Assembly (NCBI GenBank): GCA_023101725.1
Contig: JALJCO010010235.1
Span: forward strand, 124,001-188,000
Length of the DNA: 64,000 bases
Source: Atherinomorus stipes
Lineage: Eukaryota; Chordata; Actinopteri; Atheriniformes; Atherinidae
Reading direction: 5' to 3'
The notes beneath the pieces were generated by a model. That model searched no databases. It had not been told where the DNA came from and was given only the letters and a program-made list of their open reading frames with translations. The position numbers and the translations under genes were made by a program. Positions 16,232-30,800 of the stretch are shown here, piece after piece. Numbering within the stretch: the stretch's first letter is position 1; each line of letters opens with the position of its first letter.

Positions 16232-16987
16232 TAGGGATGCACGATATAATCGGCCCACCATTGGTATCGGCCTATATCGACCTTAAAACTGAGTATCAGA
16301 CATCGGCCACCCCACCAATATTTAACTGATCAGCCCGCTGTTTCTGAAGTCTAAAAAACCACAAAACAAAACAAAACTTCATTTTCTTCTTCTACTTCTT
16401 CAAAAACTTCTTTTCTACAGACTTGAAAACTTCTGAAAAAATATCGATACACTGAAATATGTGATATTTTCATATGCTGATATTATATAGACATTTAAAA
16501 CGTGGTATCGATCCATTTTATTGATGAAATCTTACGTTTTATCATTCTGTTACAAAATCTCGTGAGAATTCACAAAAATTTCGCAATATTTTCATATGCT
16601 GATATATTGACATTTAAAAACGCAGTATTGATCTATTTTACAGATGAAATCTCACAATATTTCACCGTTCTGTCACAAAATCTCATGAGAATTCACTAAA
16701 TTTCATGAGATTTTGTAACAGAACGATGAAATATTGCGAGATTTCGTGAGTAAAATAGATCAATACCGCATTTTTAAATGTCAATATGATATCAGCATAT
16801 GAAAATATTGTGATATTTCAGTGTATCGATATTTTTCCCACCCCTATTTTTCAAAGTGTCAGAAACAAATAACAAAACTGCTATTTGCAGTGACTGCTTA
16901 TTTTTTTCAGCTTTGATATCGGTTATAGGCCACATGAGTTTTAAAATATCGGCATATCGGCCAAAATTCCAATATCGTGCATCCCTA
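16232..16987. mobile_element. hAT-type composite MITE (TAGGGATGCACGATAT family), exact 8-bp TSD
   Basis: TAGGGATGCACGATAT at the left and ATATCGTGCATCCCTA at the right. GTTTTTAC is repeated exactly on both sides (16224-16231 and 16988-16995), as hAT transposase leaves. A second palindromic unit (about 16432-16846) carrying repeated ATATTTTCATATGCTGATAT blocks sits in the middle. Related copies at 37983, 50385, 52690 and 56070. Confidence 0.85.
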
Positions 16988-17705
16988 GTTTTTACCAAGA
17001 TGTTGGGATCAACTTTGTGTACGGAAAATGGCTTAGAGTGTGTGTGTGTGTATGACCAGCAGAGGAAACAGCCCAGGATTTGTTGGTGAATGTAGAAACT
17101 TCTGCTACAACACATGTTGCTACAGCGAGGCTCAGGCAAATTCAAAAATATCTTAATTCTGTCCCAAAAAAGTTACCAAAAAAAGAACAAAAAAGAACAT
17201 TCTCATCTTGACTCTTGATGTTGCACATTAGCCACCAAAACATTTGATTTATACTCATATATATTTATATTTTTTTATATATCTTTATATACCAATAAAA
17301 TACATTACAGGTGCCACTCGAAAATGCAGCCAAACTCAAAACTGTGTCCAAAACCAATGTAATAAAATGCAACACAGTAAGTATATATACATATTGGGGG
17401 TGAAGAAGTAAAGCAAATAAAAGTGAAGGGCTGTATTAACATCATTACAAAATATTCAAGAAGGCATCTCAGTTATTTTCTCTATGTCCAACTGCACTGC
17501 CCTGTCCTCCGGGCGTAGACCTCTGTTCCCTTTTCCTGCGGGCAGTTCCTCCCATCCACAGATCAAGTAACGATGAGTCTTTCTGAGAGATCCACCAGAT
17601 GGGGAATATGCAGCTTTCTGCATGGCAATGTGCGTGTGTGATCTGATACGCGCGCTTATGCTTGTAATAAGTGTGTGTGGATGTCCATCCACCCATGGCA
17701 GGTCC

Positions 17706-17780
17706 CTACTTGAAGTTGGCGTAGTCAGAAAAAGCATCGATATACTCTTGGACCACTTTGTAGCAGAACTCGTACTGCTC
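17706..17780 (-). CDS. ptpra: ptpra exon 20 (C-terminal tail)
   Basis: Acceptor CCCTCCTCAG, then [20 protein letters not shown] and ANFK, stop TAG. Contains the YANF motif known to bind the Grb2 SH2 domain when phosphorylated. Confidence 0.95.
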
Positions 17781-20700
17781 CTGAGGAGGGGATGGAAAAA
17801 AGTCAGTGATCTGAGCTTTTAAAACAAACAGCAGCGCACTCACGAAGCCACCACACACAGACATCCTCAAAATTAGTCATACCCACCAATTAAATAAGGA
17901 AAAAAACAGACGGCAGTCTGTTTCTCGTCCCCCCCCCCCAATAGAGTTCACCAGGGTCCGAGCCAAAAAGGTCCATAAAAGTCCACAGAAAATTGTCACT
18001 ATTCCTCCATACTGCTCGTCCCATGTAATCCAAGTGTCCTGAGTGGGTGGCGTCCAGAATTTACTCGAAACGACGTCATTTACTATATTTTTAGAGCCTC
18101 AAAAGGAGTATCGTTTACTTTCATGAAGCGCGTACATGCACGGTCACGAAACTACGGAAGCCTTGGCGTTCAGAGCCCACTCTGCTGATAATTCAAGGGT
18201 AGAAGAAGAAATTCACTGTTTACATTATGGTAAGAGCGCGAGAGCTTTAGACAAACCTGGACAAACACAAGAGGGGTTGATATTGATCTAAAAGAAAGAA
18301 AGAAAGAAAAAGAGAGCGCGCAACCTCGTCTGCCGCGGCTTCCGTAGTTTCGTGAACTACATGCTTGCTAGGCATGCGATGTAGTCTTGTTTAGACTAAA
18401 AATATACTAAATGACGTCGTTTCGAGTAAATTCTGGACGCCACCCACTTGGATTACATGGGACAAGCAGTATGGAGGAATGTTGACAATTTTTTGTGGAC
18501 TTTTATGGACCTTTGTAGCTCGGACCCTGGCGAACACTCTATTGGGGGGGAATGAGAAGTCGTCCTAAACGCCGGCTGCATTTGACATATTAAAAAAGTG
18601 GTCCAGAGTCTTGCTCACCATCAGGATAAGTGGAAAATAAAGTTAAATCATTCTGAGGGTGAACTATTCCTTTAATAGAAGGGTATGTAAACTTTCAAGC
18701 ACAACTTCATGTTGGTCTACTGTTCATGTGCAAGGTGCTCTAATTTGTTTGGGGCAGTTTTTTTTTTTTTTTTAATTCTTTTTAATTACAATTCAAAAGA
18801 AATATTTTATTTCACAAAATTATAATTTAGTAAATTTTTATTTTTTTATCACTTTTTAAAAATTTTCTTGTTAATTGAATAACTATTGTGAATTTACAGT
18901 AGCATTTTCTTCAACTGGAGGGTTTTAATAATTTTGAGGAAGACTGTGACAAATCTGAACATTTGCTTAAATACACCTTCTTTCCTCTGCAGAGTGGTAG
19001 ATCACAAAAGAAAAGCAAATGTCTCACTTGCTGTATGCTGGGTTTTATGAAAAACAACAAAACAAAACAACACAAAACCCCAAACAACGACGCGTGGGTT
19101 AGCTGGACTCTTACCAGTGTCTGCACCATGTGGGGTCTCTGCAGTCTGAGACTCTTCACTGTCTGGAAGACATCCAGGATGCCCTCTGCCTTCACCCTCT
19201 CCAGCACTGTACTCAGCGCGCAGAAAGTCCCCGTTCGGCCAGCACCAGCACTGCAACGCCAACATACAAGGAGCAAACATATTTGCTGTAATTACTGTGT
19301 GGAAATAACCAATAGAGATACAGAATAACCTAAACTAGAGGCATTGTTCCACATATGTGCATCTCTAAAGGAAAAGCAGAGCAGCAGCTTTGATATGGGG
19401 AAAAAAGGCACAAAGAAGAAGAAAACAGTTACTCTGAAAGTGATACCGTGTAACTTTAGGCCACTATGGTCATTAAATCTGTAACTTCCCACAGGCACCA
19501 CAACTGTAGCAAAATTAAACAGTCTCTGTTTTGGAAATCATGTTTGCAAAACACTTTGAAGAACTGATTGAAGTCATCGAGCCATAAAGCAAAGCTCTCC
19601 TGGTCACATGACCAAATGAGCGACGGATTCGCTCCTGCAAAGTTCCAATGTTGGCTTTTTGAGAATGCTAACCTCCCCGAAGCACTGACATGCATGAAAT
19701 GCTGTATATTGTCCCTAAAAATCATCTATTATTACTTACATTAATAATACTATAACATATTTAGGGCTGTAACAATTAGTCGATTAATCGTGTAATCGTT
19801 GACTATCAAAATAGTTGTTGACTAACTTCATAATCGACTAATCGTTTATTGTTTATAAGCTTTGTTTTTCCTCTCAAAATTGCCACAGTACCTTCCACCG
19901 CCATGTCTGTCAGCTCAGCTTTACTTGAATAGTTTATTGACATAAATAAACACACACAACCAGTCAAAAGTTTGGACACGTTTTCCTATTAGATTCAGTG
20001 AGAAAGTGTCCAAACTTTTGACTGATTCTGTAAATATGCTATAATTTTTCTTGATCCGATTAATCAAAAAATAATAGGTGACTAATCGATTATCAAAATA
20101 AGTTTGTGACAGCCCTAAACACATTATTAGGGATCCACTGATACAGATTTTTTAGGGCTGATATCAATACCAATATTTTTGCCTCAGCCGATGGCTGATA
20201 CAACCTAACGATATTTGAGGCCGATACTGCATTTGACCCCAAAATTAATATAATGGACACAATAAAAACTGACTCTGAAAACTCTTTTAAGATAATAAAA
20301 AAGAAACAAAGCACTTCACATAAATATAAAAAAAAGAAACAGTGCAAAAAAAAATCAAAGAGAAACATTGAACTTGTAATAAACATATTAAAAAAAAAAC
20401 GTGCTCTTGTAACAATATCAAAAAGAAACATTAAACTTATATGTGTATATATAAAAAACTGCTGCCTGTATAGATGCCGGTCTGTAAATTATACAGATGG
20501 GGGGGTGTATCGGCCAACACACCTCATGTATCGGCTGATCCCGATACAAGCAAAAAACAAAAATATCGGCTGGCCACCATATCAGTCTATCCATACATAT
20601 TTTAATAATAATTGAGTCAAAAGTTTTTGGTTTCACTTTAAGTTTCTTTGTGAGGTAAAAAAGATGCAGCGAGTTAGTGTGTGCACGTGTCCCACCTGCA

Positions 20701-23700
20701 GTGCACGGTGATGGGGTGGTTGCCGGACTGCTGCTGTTGCTTCTGCACTGCAGCTATGATGTTGATCATGCCTTTGCCGTCTGTAGGGATGCCCACCTCT
20801 GGCCAGCCATGGAAATGGAACTGACGCACAGCTCGAGCCTTGTTCTCCTGAGAACACATGATGAAGGTTAGCGAGTGCAACAATAATTAGCCTGTGTGGC
20901 CTCCGAAAGCCTATAATCAGATGATGTTTGTGTGATCTGTTGAACCATCAGCCATTTGTATTTGCTGAATCTACTAAGATCTTTTTCTTTTTTTTGTTTT
21001 GCGCTGTCCTTTTTAGCCTAAACCTATCAGGGCTGGATAGACGTGTGTGTACAGGAAAGCCAGCAGACAATGAAAACCACTCAAAGCAGTTATTGCACCT
21101 GTGAATCTACAACACCAGCGTGCTGTCTGAAAGCGCTCGCTGGAACAACTCGCTACCTCTGGTTGATGAGCACGAAGGAGTCTTCATCGTGTTAATATAG
21201 TGAGATCCTTGTGTAAACGGGGGTTCGTCCCTCATTTAATGCTTTCTTACCCTGTTGTTGGTAACCAGGAGGTCACGCACTGTGTAGCTCTCGCTCTCCT
21301 CCTCCCTTTTAAGCTCGACAGAGATGTCCCCATAGGCCACCACTCCATCACTGGGCCAATACTGGGCACATTTTTCCTAATGGAAACAAGAAGGAAGCGG
21401 TTAGATGACAACCCTTGATGATATTTAAAGATGTTCTAAATAGTCAGTGTCATCCTAAATGAGTAATTTTATTTGTAAATCGAATGTCAGCAACTTAAGC
21501 ATCTGCATGTGTAATCAGTAAAGGTTACCACATAGATGAACATATTCCAAGACATGAATTTATATATTTAATCATATAAACACACACACACACACACACC
21601 TGCCCTCTCTCTTCCAGCTCCGTGAGCATGACTATGGAGCAGCTTCTCCACTCCCAGATCATTCTCCAGAAGTCCTCTATAGTGTGCTGCAGGGGACCCT
21701 GGCTCGCCATGTACGCGTCTTTCTGACGATAGCCCTGTGACCAGTTGGATGAGAGGACAGGAAGAGACGTCCGGACAGGGAAGGAGAGAGATTGAGCGAT
21801 ACAAAATCAACAGAAAGGAAGCCCTGCTTAGAACCGCAGATCGATTGCTTGCATTAGTGAAATGAAATGATCCTCTCTAATCCAGGCTTTCACTCACATC
21901 AATGAAGGAGGCATTGACATAATCGGTGTTCTCCTCTCCTCGTTTGACTGGAATGATCACCCTGTTGAACTCATCTGTGACAAACAGAAAGGATTTACAC
22001 TGACTGGAGGGAGTTTTGACGTGGAAAAATCTGGAACTTCATGATGTGAGCGACATTTATCACTGTGTAGAAACAAGAAACTAAAAATACATGAGAGAAA
22101 CATTAAGGCTCATTTATAATCAACATCACATACATGTGAACAGACAAGAGTGTTCTGCTCATCATTTGTGTTATTTCAGGGGTTTTTTTTTTTTTTTTAA
22201 GAGACGTGCACATGGAGCAGGACCACCAGAGCTTTTTTCCTACTCAAGAACAAGAACAAAGTTCTTGCTTCTCGTGGAGTAACAAGCTTTACTCACATGG
22301 AATGATCTGCAGCACTCTGTTCTTCTTCATGTTGACGGGCAGGTTGCCTGTTCTCATCTTGTCATTCTGAATCTTGATAGATGTTAGTTTCTAAAGACCA
22401 TGAAATAAGAACTAAATTAAAATTTGAAGAAACAGCTTTCAAAATACAAATTACAAACATATAAAAACTCGGGCCGGATCTACTAAGATCCAAATTTGCG
22501 TGCCGTAATTTGCCTGTGCAAGCTAGAATTTTGCGTGAGGGGCTGAACCACGGTTTGTGGGTGATTAGCAAAGAATGATTGCGCAAATGACAGCGAGTGC
22601 AAACGTGTTGCAAAACCCCCTTATATAAATCTCGGGTTTTTATTAATATTCAAATGTATATTTGAATTTAGAATAATTATTGACAGCCCTACTTCCAGGT
22701 GATCCTGTGATCTTGTCCAGCCGCTAAAATCCAAGTTAAAATGTGACGTTGGCAAAAAGGGTTAATACAAAGATACAATTAATGCAGCTTTAGTTGTCAT
22801 AAAGTGGCTGCAAACTTTGTTGCATTTGTCCAGAATATTTTACATCTGTGTTAAATAGCGGTGTTTGCTGTGGTGATTTTTATTGAATTCAATGAGAACT
22901 TAACACGCTGCCCTCACTGCTCATGAAAAATGATTTTGAATCAGATGTATGCGTGTCCAGGATTGTCCTTCTCAGAAGCTGAAGTGTTTGTGCGCAAAGC
23001 TGCAAGTTTGCACCTGCTTTTCAGATGTACTAAAAATACACGCAAAATACGCAAGGCAATACATCTCACTAAATTAATATCTTTATATTTATATTTCCTC
23101 CTCCCAACACATGAACAATTGCGTGCAAACGCTCCATATTGCATATTTATTGCAGCAGACGCACTAAATGGATAAGAGGCACCTTTGAAAAACCGAACCC
23201 TTTTTGCACGCTGTTAGGAGATTAGTTCTTTATCTTTTGGCATGTGCAATGATATAGCTCACGTTTTTATGCAAGATCCGGCCCATAATATCTTCAAAGG
23301 AATACAGTGCACATTCACACACCTTAAATTCAGCCTCTAGACCATTGCACCCAGCCCCAGGTGAAGGGGCATAGAGCTTAGCCAAGTGTGACTCCAGTGA
23401 AGTCACCTCCAGCTCTGTGTCTCCATACAAGTAGTGCTCTAACAACGCCTGGAAGATGAAAACGTACTGCATCTGTGGGAGAGAAAACACAAATCACTCT
23501 CAGTGTCACATGAATCATCCATCCTCTGCAACAGCTGCGCTGTGATTAATGTGAAACTGTTAACGTTTCTATGCTTTCATCAGCAGCGTGTGGTGTGAGG
23601 GATGAGCCAACACCAGACTCACATCTGTCTGGACCATCTGACAGCGCTGGGCTCTTATCCTGGTGACAAAACCAAACACGTCCACCTTCCTCTCTGCGTT

Positions 23701-26700
23701 CATCATGTCTAACATGGCATCGATCACGATGAAGGTACCCGTCCTCCCCACACCCGCACTGACAGACAGAAATAAGAGCTTGTGAGTTGTGTATGGCATG
23801 GAGACTAAAGCGTGACAAAAATAAAGAAGGAAATCAGGAGTCATGCACGAACCTGCAGTGTACAACGATGGGGCCGGCATACTGGGGGTTGAAGGTCTTC
23901 ACTTTCTTTAAGAACTTGAGCATGCCGATGGGAGTGAAGGGCACCCCGAAGTCTGGCCAGCTGGTAAAGTGGAACTGGGTGACGAGCCTTTGAGGCTTCT
24001 TCCCAGAGACATCTCCCACCTGAGATGCAAAAAAATCCAAAATCATATCACAATCCACAAGGTTTCCTTTTATGTCGTTTTAGAGATGGTAAACACAAAT
24101 GGCTTCATTCCTGCAGCAGCAGTGTTCAGTCATTCACAGATGAATTTCACATGAATGTTCAATTCCCCAAAATATCACAGAAGCAGAAAATAAATTTAAA
24201 AAGGTAACATTTAATCTGATAAGTTGTTTATGATACCTGTTGGATGCAGAACTTGCGGATTGTGTAATCCACCAGAACCACTGTGTCCTCTACAGACACG
24301 CGAATGTTCCCATATGTCCAACAGCCCTGGTCCGGCCAGTACTGTGCACACTTACACTAAATCACAGAGAAGATTTTAAGCTTTCAGGAACAAAATGATT
24401 ATAATTATATGGTGCATCTTTGACAAGATGAGTAGTGAAAAACCAGCTAGAGTGGAGGGCACGATCAGGATTAAAGTCATTCTTGCCCTCACAGCAGGAT
24501 TTATATAGTAGTAAGTAAAAACTTTGCACCTTTATCCCAATTATGGGGATAAGTTTTATTTAATTTTTTTTTTTTTTTTTTTTTTGAAATACATATATAC
24601 AGATGGTTCAATTTGCAATAAATCTTTTTTGTTATTGTTTTTTTTAGTCAGGATGGGTAAAACATGAACTGAGGTGTTTATTTTGTAAGAGTAAAGAGGG
24701 CTGTGTGAATTAAATAGAAAAGTATAAAATTAATTGAAAATTGAATAGTTAGATAAGGAGGGGCACCTTGAAGAAATATGTTCATAAATCAATTGTAAAT
24801 TTTGTTTTGTCCTGATGGAAAAAGTAATTTCAATATTTTATAGATGATATCATACAGTCCTCAATGGATGGGCTGCCTGGTTTTGCCATTTTTAGTGATT
24901 GCTAGTTTTATTTAATTTTCAACAGCATATCCTTTAATAACTGGCTGAACATCTTAATGAAAGCATCATTCCCCATCCCTGCTCCTCTAACTCTCCTACC
25001 TCTTTTCTCTCCTTCAGATTGGTCACCATGACGATGGTGGCTGTATTCTGCTCCCAGATCATCCGCCAGAAGTCATTTACAGTTTCCTCCTTTGGCCCTG
25101 AAATAACATGATTGAGTATTAATAATGTAGTTTATTAGACAATATCATGACAGTTTGATATCCCTCCAGCACAGACATCAACCTCACCTTGAGCTGCGAT
25201 AAACTTGTTCTTCTCTTGGTAACCCTGCAATAGAAAGAGACCAGACAGAGATAACAGGATGATGCTAACACAGCTAGATATAGAGATGTCCGATATCATT
25301 GGCCTACCGATATTATCGGCCGATATTTGCATCAAAATGCGATGTCAAAATACATTGGTATTTTTTTTAAACCGATATCTTTACGAATTAAATCTTGCAA
25401 GATCTCTGTTACACTTTGTTCAGACCAAGCGTGTCAAAGCGTCAGGTTTACATGCAAAGTCACCCATCAAGGAGCGTCGACCCTTGTGGCGCGTTACATG
25501 CGTCGGGTGCAGCGCATCTTGAAGGGTTACATGCGTTTCGCACGTCGAGTTTTAAGATTTTGATTTTTGACACACATTGCGTGCGAAACGTGCATCAAGA
25601 AGCCGGAGTTGGAAAATCTGAACTTTGGCGTCTTGACGTGGGGCGTCAACCAATCACAGTGACTCAATGTCATGACGCAGAGACACATTTTCTGACAGGA
25701 CGGGAAACACCAAGACGAACGAGGGAAATCTCTTCATTCTCCGAAGATAGTGGAGGATAAACTGGGATCTGCGTCCGGTACTGGGTTTCTGAACGGCGGT
25801 TTGATGACCGGCTGTGCCGAAGGGATTTACTGATTACGGGATTTAAACTGGGCCGGATCAGACGATAGCTCAAATCCAGAGCCCAGCTCCTGGAGTAAAT
25901 GGTGAAACTCAAACTCAGAACACCTCTGAATTATCTGACATGGCGCAGGAACACCTGAAGACGACGTTACGTAGCTTTATTTAGCAAATAAAATCAAGCC
26001 ACTGTCACTAATGCATCAGCCATTGTACAGACAGACAGTTGAGAAGAAAAAAAAAACAAAAAACAGAGGATGTCCAAAATGAACTCCTCTGGCTGAGTTG
26101 AAGCTATTTTGGGATCTTTGCTCTAAGAGCAGATTATAGTTGTCTGCATAGATCTGTATCGGCTAACATCAGATATCGGAAATTAAGAGTTGGAGAATAT
26201 CGGTAAATCGGATATCGGTAAAAAAGCCAATATCAAACATCACTAATTAGATCATATTCATATGGAGATGAGTTGTTTCTTATAGAGAAAAGATGTTGTA
26301 CAAACATTTATAAAGGAGGCATTGATGAAGTCAGAGTCGGGAACTCCTTCCAGAGATGAGAGATGCACCCTGGAGTGATCGTCTAAGAGAGAGAGAGAGA
26401 GAGAAAGAGGGAGAGAGAGAAAGAGAGGGAGAGAGAGAGGGCAGAGGACATAAGGTACAGCCAAAGTACAAAAAGTACAGCAATGCAACAATAATTCTTC
26501 CTAATATAACGTGTTACAACTTTTCCCATTCCAGGTAAATTCAGGGCGTTTAAAGCCCCGTTTCCACCCGCGGGTCTGGGTCAGGTCGGGCCGGGCCAGG
26601 CCGGATCGGGTGGGTTTTGGTACGGATGTGTTGATTTCACGCTGTGTCCCCACAGCAACCTGTACCCTTACTCTGGAGGCGGAGAATTTAGCTGGACAGC

Positions 26701-27853
26701 GCTGCTACGTGATTGTGTGACATCATCGCCGTGTAACGCCGTTTAACCAAAACACCGGCGCCACACATGACAGAAACAGAAAGGAGTCACCCCGGCTTTG
26801 TTTTTACGCTTGGTCACGCGGGAAGTGGCGGATTTTTCAATGAATCAGCTGATTGCTGTGTATTAGCTCCACCTCTTTGGTCCGGATCGGTTAGATCAGT
26901 ACCCCTACCGAAGGGTACCAAAAAAGTAGGCCGGGTCGGGTCGGATATAAGGGTACCCGTCCCAGTTTTTATCTGTGGAGACGCAAAAAAACGTGGACCG
27001 ATCCGGCCCGACCCGACCCAGACCCGCTGGTGGAAACGGGGCTTGCTCTGACGGCTCACTGAAGCTGAACACAACCGTGTAGGTAAATATTTGTACAAGC
27101 TTGAATTAATAAATGAGAAACTGTAACCTACATGGCAGTATATTGACATATCTGTTCTTCTCTTTATTCTCTTCCTTGGAAGCAGCATCACATGACGCCT
27201 GAATGGGGCAGACCGGCAGTGCCTAAACAAGAAAAACCAAAAAAGCCATTCAGATAACAGATAATCAATCAGCCAGCTCCACATCAGTCTCAACCAGTTT
27301 GTGTATGCGAGCGATAAAACGATCAGCCTGCAACAGCAATCAGGTGAGATCTCAGAAATGTCTGATAACATCCTGGAAGCTACTTATTTTTCCTTTAAAT
27401 TAATCTCTGATTTGTTCCTTGCCTAGTATATACTTTATCAGCTTGGAGAAGCTGCTTTTACTTTGCTCTAACTTGCTTTGTCACTTCATATATAAATATT
27501 TGCAACTCATTCCTTTGTTTCAGCACATTGAATTACTTTTGCGTGAAAAGGGCTGTATAACTGAAGCTTATTCTGATGTTTTGATGGTTTTCTGCTTTGG
27601 CCAAGCTTTGTTGTGATGTACACGCAACTGATTTACATTTTGACTTTTTTATCTGCTGTAGCCCAACATTACTAAAGCTTTAAACTTGACTTTTAATCTA
27701 AAATTCTGTGCATTTTTAAAATGTCTTCACTTTAGAAAATTTTTAGCAATAACAACACAAAACATAGTTCTTAACAAGGTCATTATAGTTAACTAAAACT
27801 AACGAAAAAGCAAAAACTAAAATTCAAATAACATTTTTGTTAACTGAAATGAA

Positions 27854-27886
<33 letters not shown>

Positions 27887-30800
27887 ATAACTGAAACTGT
27901 ATCACATCTTTACAACGCTAACTAAAATCATCGCATAAACATTCTTAGTTTTAGTCTTTGTAAATTTATTTATTACATAAACCTTTTGGGTTGATATGAA
28001 ATCTATTTCTATTTAATCCACTTACTTGGCTCAACCGGTTTTACTCCGAGTGACTTTCTGATGATTTCGAATGTAACACCAAACAAATACCTATTATTTA
28101 CGAAAAATAAAAACTAAAAACTAAAACAAACACTGAAACTAATAAAAACTAAACTAGAACTAAGCATTTTTGAAAAACAACAACAACAACAAAAAAACAA
28201 CTAGCAAATCTGCTTAAAAAACAAACTAAAAACTAAATGAACTAAAAAACAAAAAGTCAAAACTAAATAAAAACAGAAACTAGATAAAAATCCAAAACTA
28301 TTATAACCTTGGTTCTTAGTTTAAGATGTACTACGATATCAGTTTTAGGTTAATTCTTATTTTTTGGGGGGTATTTATTTATTTTTTCTATTTATACAAA
28401 TACTTGGGAATATTTCTTAATTTACTTTGAATATCAATATAGTCAGATATACTGGGGGTCTTTATATGTACAGTTGTCCTCCTATACTCTCCTTTTAAAT
28501 AAGGAAAAAAAAATCTGTCACTGAAATAAGTTGAAATTGAAAGAATAATACATAAAAATTTTATAAAAACCATGACATTGATTTTGATTTGTGGCTTCAC
28601 AGAAATGTGAAAAACAAACAAACAAAAATAAAAGCAAGCAAACAAGCATGATGGGGCTCCTGAACTAAACTTTTCTTGGGCAACACCATGAGGCAATCAC
28701 TGCAATCAAGTGTTTTCTGTAACGTCCAATCAGACATCTGCACCTGTTGACAGGTATTTTGACCCACTGTTTATAAGCAAGGTGCTCCAATTTGTCTGGG
28801 ACAGTTTCATCTTTTTGTTTTTTAAAATTTTTCTTTTCTACTACAATTCAAAAGCAATATTTTATTTCACTAAATTGTAAATCAGTAAATTTTTATTTAT
28901 TTTTACTTTTTTTTTAGTTTCTTGTTATTGGAATTACTGTTGAAAATCTAGCCTTTTCTTTAATTGTTGGGTATGAATAATTTTGAGGACGACTGTAAAA
29001 AGCGTTTTAGTGTGTTTGAGTGTGCCGTACATTAAACTCCTCTCTGAAGAGCTTGTTGTCGTCAGCCATGCGACGGTTCATTTCTTCCTCAAGTTTGTCT
29101 ACGGGAAGGGGTGGGTACTTCCTGTTTGTGCTGGGTGAACGGGCCAATAGCGGCACACTCTGGAGCTCTGTGCCAACAATCAGGAAGGGAGGAGGCAAGA
29201 GTGAAGAGAGGAGGGAAGGAACGGGAGGGGCCAGACAGGTGGAGATAAAGACATGGGATACAGAGTAAGAACATGAGATCAGAACTGTCCTGCAGCATGT
29301 TAGAGCGACTTCATCACTCAGAGGATGTTCTTAAAATGCCCAGCAGAGGGCGATGTGAGCCAACACTGGAACATATGGGAGTCTATGGCAGTTCTGTTGA
29401 TTAGGTAATACAACAAACAAAAGCTTCCTACAAACAGACGGTGAAATGTTATCAGTTGTGGAGGAAAGTCAGTTTAGACTTGTCAGAAAAAAAAAATCTA
29501 TAAGCAACAAGTTTAGTCAAGCTGGCTGTAAATATTTGCAAATTTGTCAACCCAAAAATGAGATTGAATATTCAACATGTTGCAACTGCTGACAAATGTG
29601 AACGTAAACACACACACACACACACACACGTCTGATTGTTTCACCTGTATCATCCGATCTGCCGTTGGTCAGTCTGAAGGAGTTTGAGTGGCTTCCTGCC
29701 TGCTTGTACTTCTTAAATCTGTCAAAGATCAAAGTGCGCGTTAATACTCGGAGAAACACACAGTGGCGCACACGCCGCTGTCTCACAGCAGCATGTCAAT
29801 CAGCTGTTGCCATGGCGACTGTAGGCACCTGAGGCCGTCGCACACATTTTTGTTGTTGTCTGAAGATCGTCGACTGTATTTCACCAACCTGAGCATGTAG
29901 AGGATGATGATGATGAAGATGATGACCAGCAGGGAGGACAGGGCCACCATCACAGCTATGATTGGCATGTCCTCGTAATTGTCTATATTAGAGACAAAAA
30001 AAAGGAAAAAGTGTGCTTAAATTAAGACGAATTTACCAAATTTAAAATGTCACAACAGATTTTTAATTAAACATATCTGACCATTATGTTCTTTTTATCA
30101 GTGGGAATTAAAATCAGTCATTAATTCTCTCTAGATTAATTTAGATTATAAGAAACTATTTATTTATTTAGTGCCTCTCATACAAAAGAAAACACAGGCA
30201 CAGATAAGTACTTCTTTTACCTTAAAGAACCTTCTAGAGTTGCTTTCAAGATGTTTGCCAGATGCTTTATTAATGCCACACTCGTGATTTTACGGCTCGC
30301 AGCTGCTTTGCTTACCTTAGCAGTAAATCTAGAAACAACATAGCCAGCCAGCCAAAGATATAACTACCTACCAGCCACTTTAAAGTCCATCATTCGTATG
30401 AAAGAAGGGAAAAAAGGCACATGTAAACATTAAACATGCTAAATTGGTGAGATTTAGAAGGGCTGACAGAGGGCTGAGACACCTTTGGACCCATTAAACT
30501 GAGCTGTCCTGTTTCCTGGGGTAACAGTTTTTTTTTTTTTTTATCAGAGTATATGAAACGTAGAAAATGATGCATTTACAGTGGGTATGGAAACTAATCA
30601 GACCCCTATAAACTTTTTACTCTTTGTTTCATTGCAGCCATTTGCTAAAATAGAAAAAAAGTTCATGTTATGTCTCATTCATGTACACTCAGCTCTTGAC
30701 ATAAGAAAAAGAAATGTAGAAATTTTTGCAAATTTATTATAAAAGAACTGAAATATTTCATGGGCAAAAATATTCAGAACTTTTGCATTGACATTAATAT

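Noticed and set aside
17469..17737. Coding frames beyond the ptpra stop
   Set aside because: They overlap the ptpra 3' untranslated region in other frames and have no family resemblance.
26814..27371. 185-codon open frame on the minus strand
   Set aside because: Most of it is the GC-rich MITE. Similar frames recur wherever the MITE occurs (38.9, 51.1 kb) and there is no recognisable domain; conservation reflects repeat copies, not coding.
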